From Pseudarthrobacter chlorophenolicus (lineage in GTDB: Bacteria > Actinomycetota > Actinomycetes > Actinomycetales > Micrococcaceae): a stretch of DNA of 64,000 bases. Below the pieces are notes generated by a model. The model searched no databases. It saw only the letters and a program-made list of their open reading frames with translations, and was not told the DNA's origin. This document shows positions 63,238 through 64,000 of the stretch, piece after piece (the first letter of the stretch is position 1; the number at the start of each line of letters is the position of its first letter). Both the position numbers and the translations under genes were made by a program. The stretch is from assembly GCF_000962805.1 (NCBI RefSeq), contig NZ_JZTW01000018.1, forward strand, positions 31,354 through 95,353, written 5' to 3'.

Positions 63238-64000
63238 TTAGTTCCGCCGGTTGGTCCGTGCCGTGGCCGGAGCGGCCCAGGGGTCCTCGGGCCACGGATG
63301 CCGGGGGTACCTGCCCCGCATCTCAGCCCTGACCTGGGCATACGGCCCGGACCAGAACGAGGTGAGGTCGTCGGTGACGGCCAGCGGCCGGCGTGCCGGG
63401 GACAACAGGTGGAACAGGACCGGAACCCGGCCGCCGGCCAGTCGCGGTGACTCGGCCAGCCCGAAACACTCCTGCAGTTTCACGGCCACCACGGGCCGGG
63501 TGGTTTCCTCCCCGGGGACCGGATAGGCCACCCGGACCCTTGAACCGCTGGGGACCTCGAGCCATTCGGGCGCCAGCTCATCGAACCGCGCCGCCTCCGG
63601 CCAGGGCAGCAGGTTCCGCAGCGGACCGGCCAGGTCGATGCGCGCGACGGCGGCCCCTTCCGCGAGTGCCTGGAGCTCCGGCCCGAGCCAATCGTCGAGG
63701 CGCTGCAGGAGCGCCCCGTCCGAGACGTCGGGCCACGGCCCGCCCAGTTCGCGGTGCAGGAGGGCGAGGCGCCCGCGGAGGTCCCGTGCCGCCGTCGACC
63801 AGTCCAGCAGGGCGAGCCCATCCCGGCGCAGGGCCGCGCTGACCGCTGCACGGCCAGCCTCCGGCGTGGGCCGGACGGGCGTGTCCGCCAGCACGATGGC
63901 GCCCAGGCGCCGGACCTTCCGTGCCGTGACCCGCCCCTGCCGGAACTCTGCCTCGACGGCCTCGGCCAGGAGGTGGCTGGCGGCAGACTCAGCCTGCGGA
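63238..64000 (-). CDS. hrpB: ATP-dependent helicase HrpB, C-terminal part (cut by window edge)
   Basis: Open to base 64000 on the minus strand, so the helicase core lies outside the window. The visible 254 codons match the HrpB C-terminal region: LLDWSTAARDLRGRLALLH, LDDWLGPEL, then PVVAVKLQECFGLAESPRL and RRPLAVTDDLTSFW, ending in the YPRHPWPEDPW tract characteristic of HrpB. HrpB is a DEAH-box RNA-helicase-like protein with an unclear role. No frameshift is seen in the visible part. The 48-codon small ORF follows on the same strand after 176 bp. Confidence 0.9.
   Translation of the reverse strand, partial: PQAESAASHLLAEAVEAEFRQGRVTARKVRRLGAIVLADTPVRPTPEAGRAAVSAALRRDGLALLDWSTAARDLRGRLALLHRELGGPWPDVSDGALLQRLDDWLGPELQALAEGAAVARIDLAGPLRNLLPWPEAARFDELAPEWLEVPSGSRVRVAYPVPGEETTRPVVAVKLQECFGLAESPRLAGGRVPVLFHLLSPARRPLAVTDDLTSFWSGPYAQVRAEMRGRYPRHPWPEDPWAAPATARTNRRN

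Overview
This is a GC-rich, gene-dense chromosomal segment with no mobile elements. It looks like a high-GC Gram-positive bacterium of the family Micrococcaceae, most likely Arthrobacter or Pseudarthrobacter. The support is the actinobacterial gene set (RbpA, OpcA, WhiA, a CoaE-GrpB fusion, the DUF3516 helicase), the gene order, and the very high GC at third codon positions. From established knowledge, M. tuberculosis keeps uvrC-rapZ-yvcK-whiA, gap-pgk-tpi-secG and pgl-opcA-zwf-tal-tkt together (Rv1420-Rv1449) and polA-rpsA-coaE-uvrB-uvrA together (Rv1629-Rv1638). This window is a rearranged version of those two conserved blocks, so most of it is core genome.

Layout. 1-7.3 kb, plus strand: a pentose-phosphate operon, tkt (cut by the window edge)-tal-pgi-zwf-opcA-pgl. 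7.3-12.2 kb, minus strand: rbpA, then secG-tpiA-pgk-gap (lower glycolysis plus a Sec subunit), then sodA. 12.3-17.3 kb, minus: uvrC-rapZ-yvcK-whiA. 17.4-21.8 kb, minus: uvrA, a HAD phosphatase and a PlsC-type acyltransferase. 21.8-25.8 kb, minus: a heterodimeric ABC exporter with its own GntR/YtrA-type repressor. 25.9-33.6 kb: a Tam-like methyltransferase, a DUF3516 helicase, a spermidine-acetyltransferase-like GNAT overlapping a prolyl aminopeptidase, an MFS exporter, and TerC behind a probable Mn2+ (yybP-ykoY) riboswitch. 33.8-37.3 kb, minus: coaE-grpB fusion and uvrB. 37.3-40.8 kb, plus: a NatAB-type ABC pair, an IMPACT/YigZ protein and a GNAT. 41-47 kb, minus: polA, an Eis-like acetyltransferase and rpsA. 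47-51 kb: small metabolic genes and a PiT phosphate transporter. 51-55.4 kb: an SDR, a LuxR regulator, a methyltransferase and a VOC protein. 55.5-60.3 kb: a KdpE/KdpD-like two-component system divergent from an APC-superfamily transporter. 60.4-64 kb: YciO, a stand-alone LigD polymerase domain, a small hydrolase, a 48-codon ORF, and hrpB (cut by the edge).

How it fits together. The first 12 kb holds most of central sugar catabolism (G6P to pentoses, and triose-P to 3-phosphoglycerate), with OpcA assembling G6PDH and SOD nearby. uvrA, uvrB, uvrC and polA together give nucleotide-excision repair and gap filling. The most interesting material is accessory or regulatory. It comprises the KdpDE-like system without kdpFABC but next to an APC transporter, the TerC leader riboswitch, and a repeated pattern of TANNNT boxes exactly 6-7 nt before start codons, which implies widespread leaderless transcription. 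There is also a leaderless six-codon uORF that overlaps the luxR-family start, and a 48-codon ORF with an excellent RBS.

After start-codon correction no gap without a gene exceeds 300 bp. I saw no tRNA, rRNA, CRISPR array, IS element or prophage gene.
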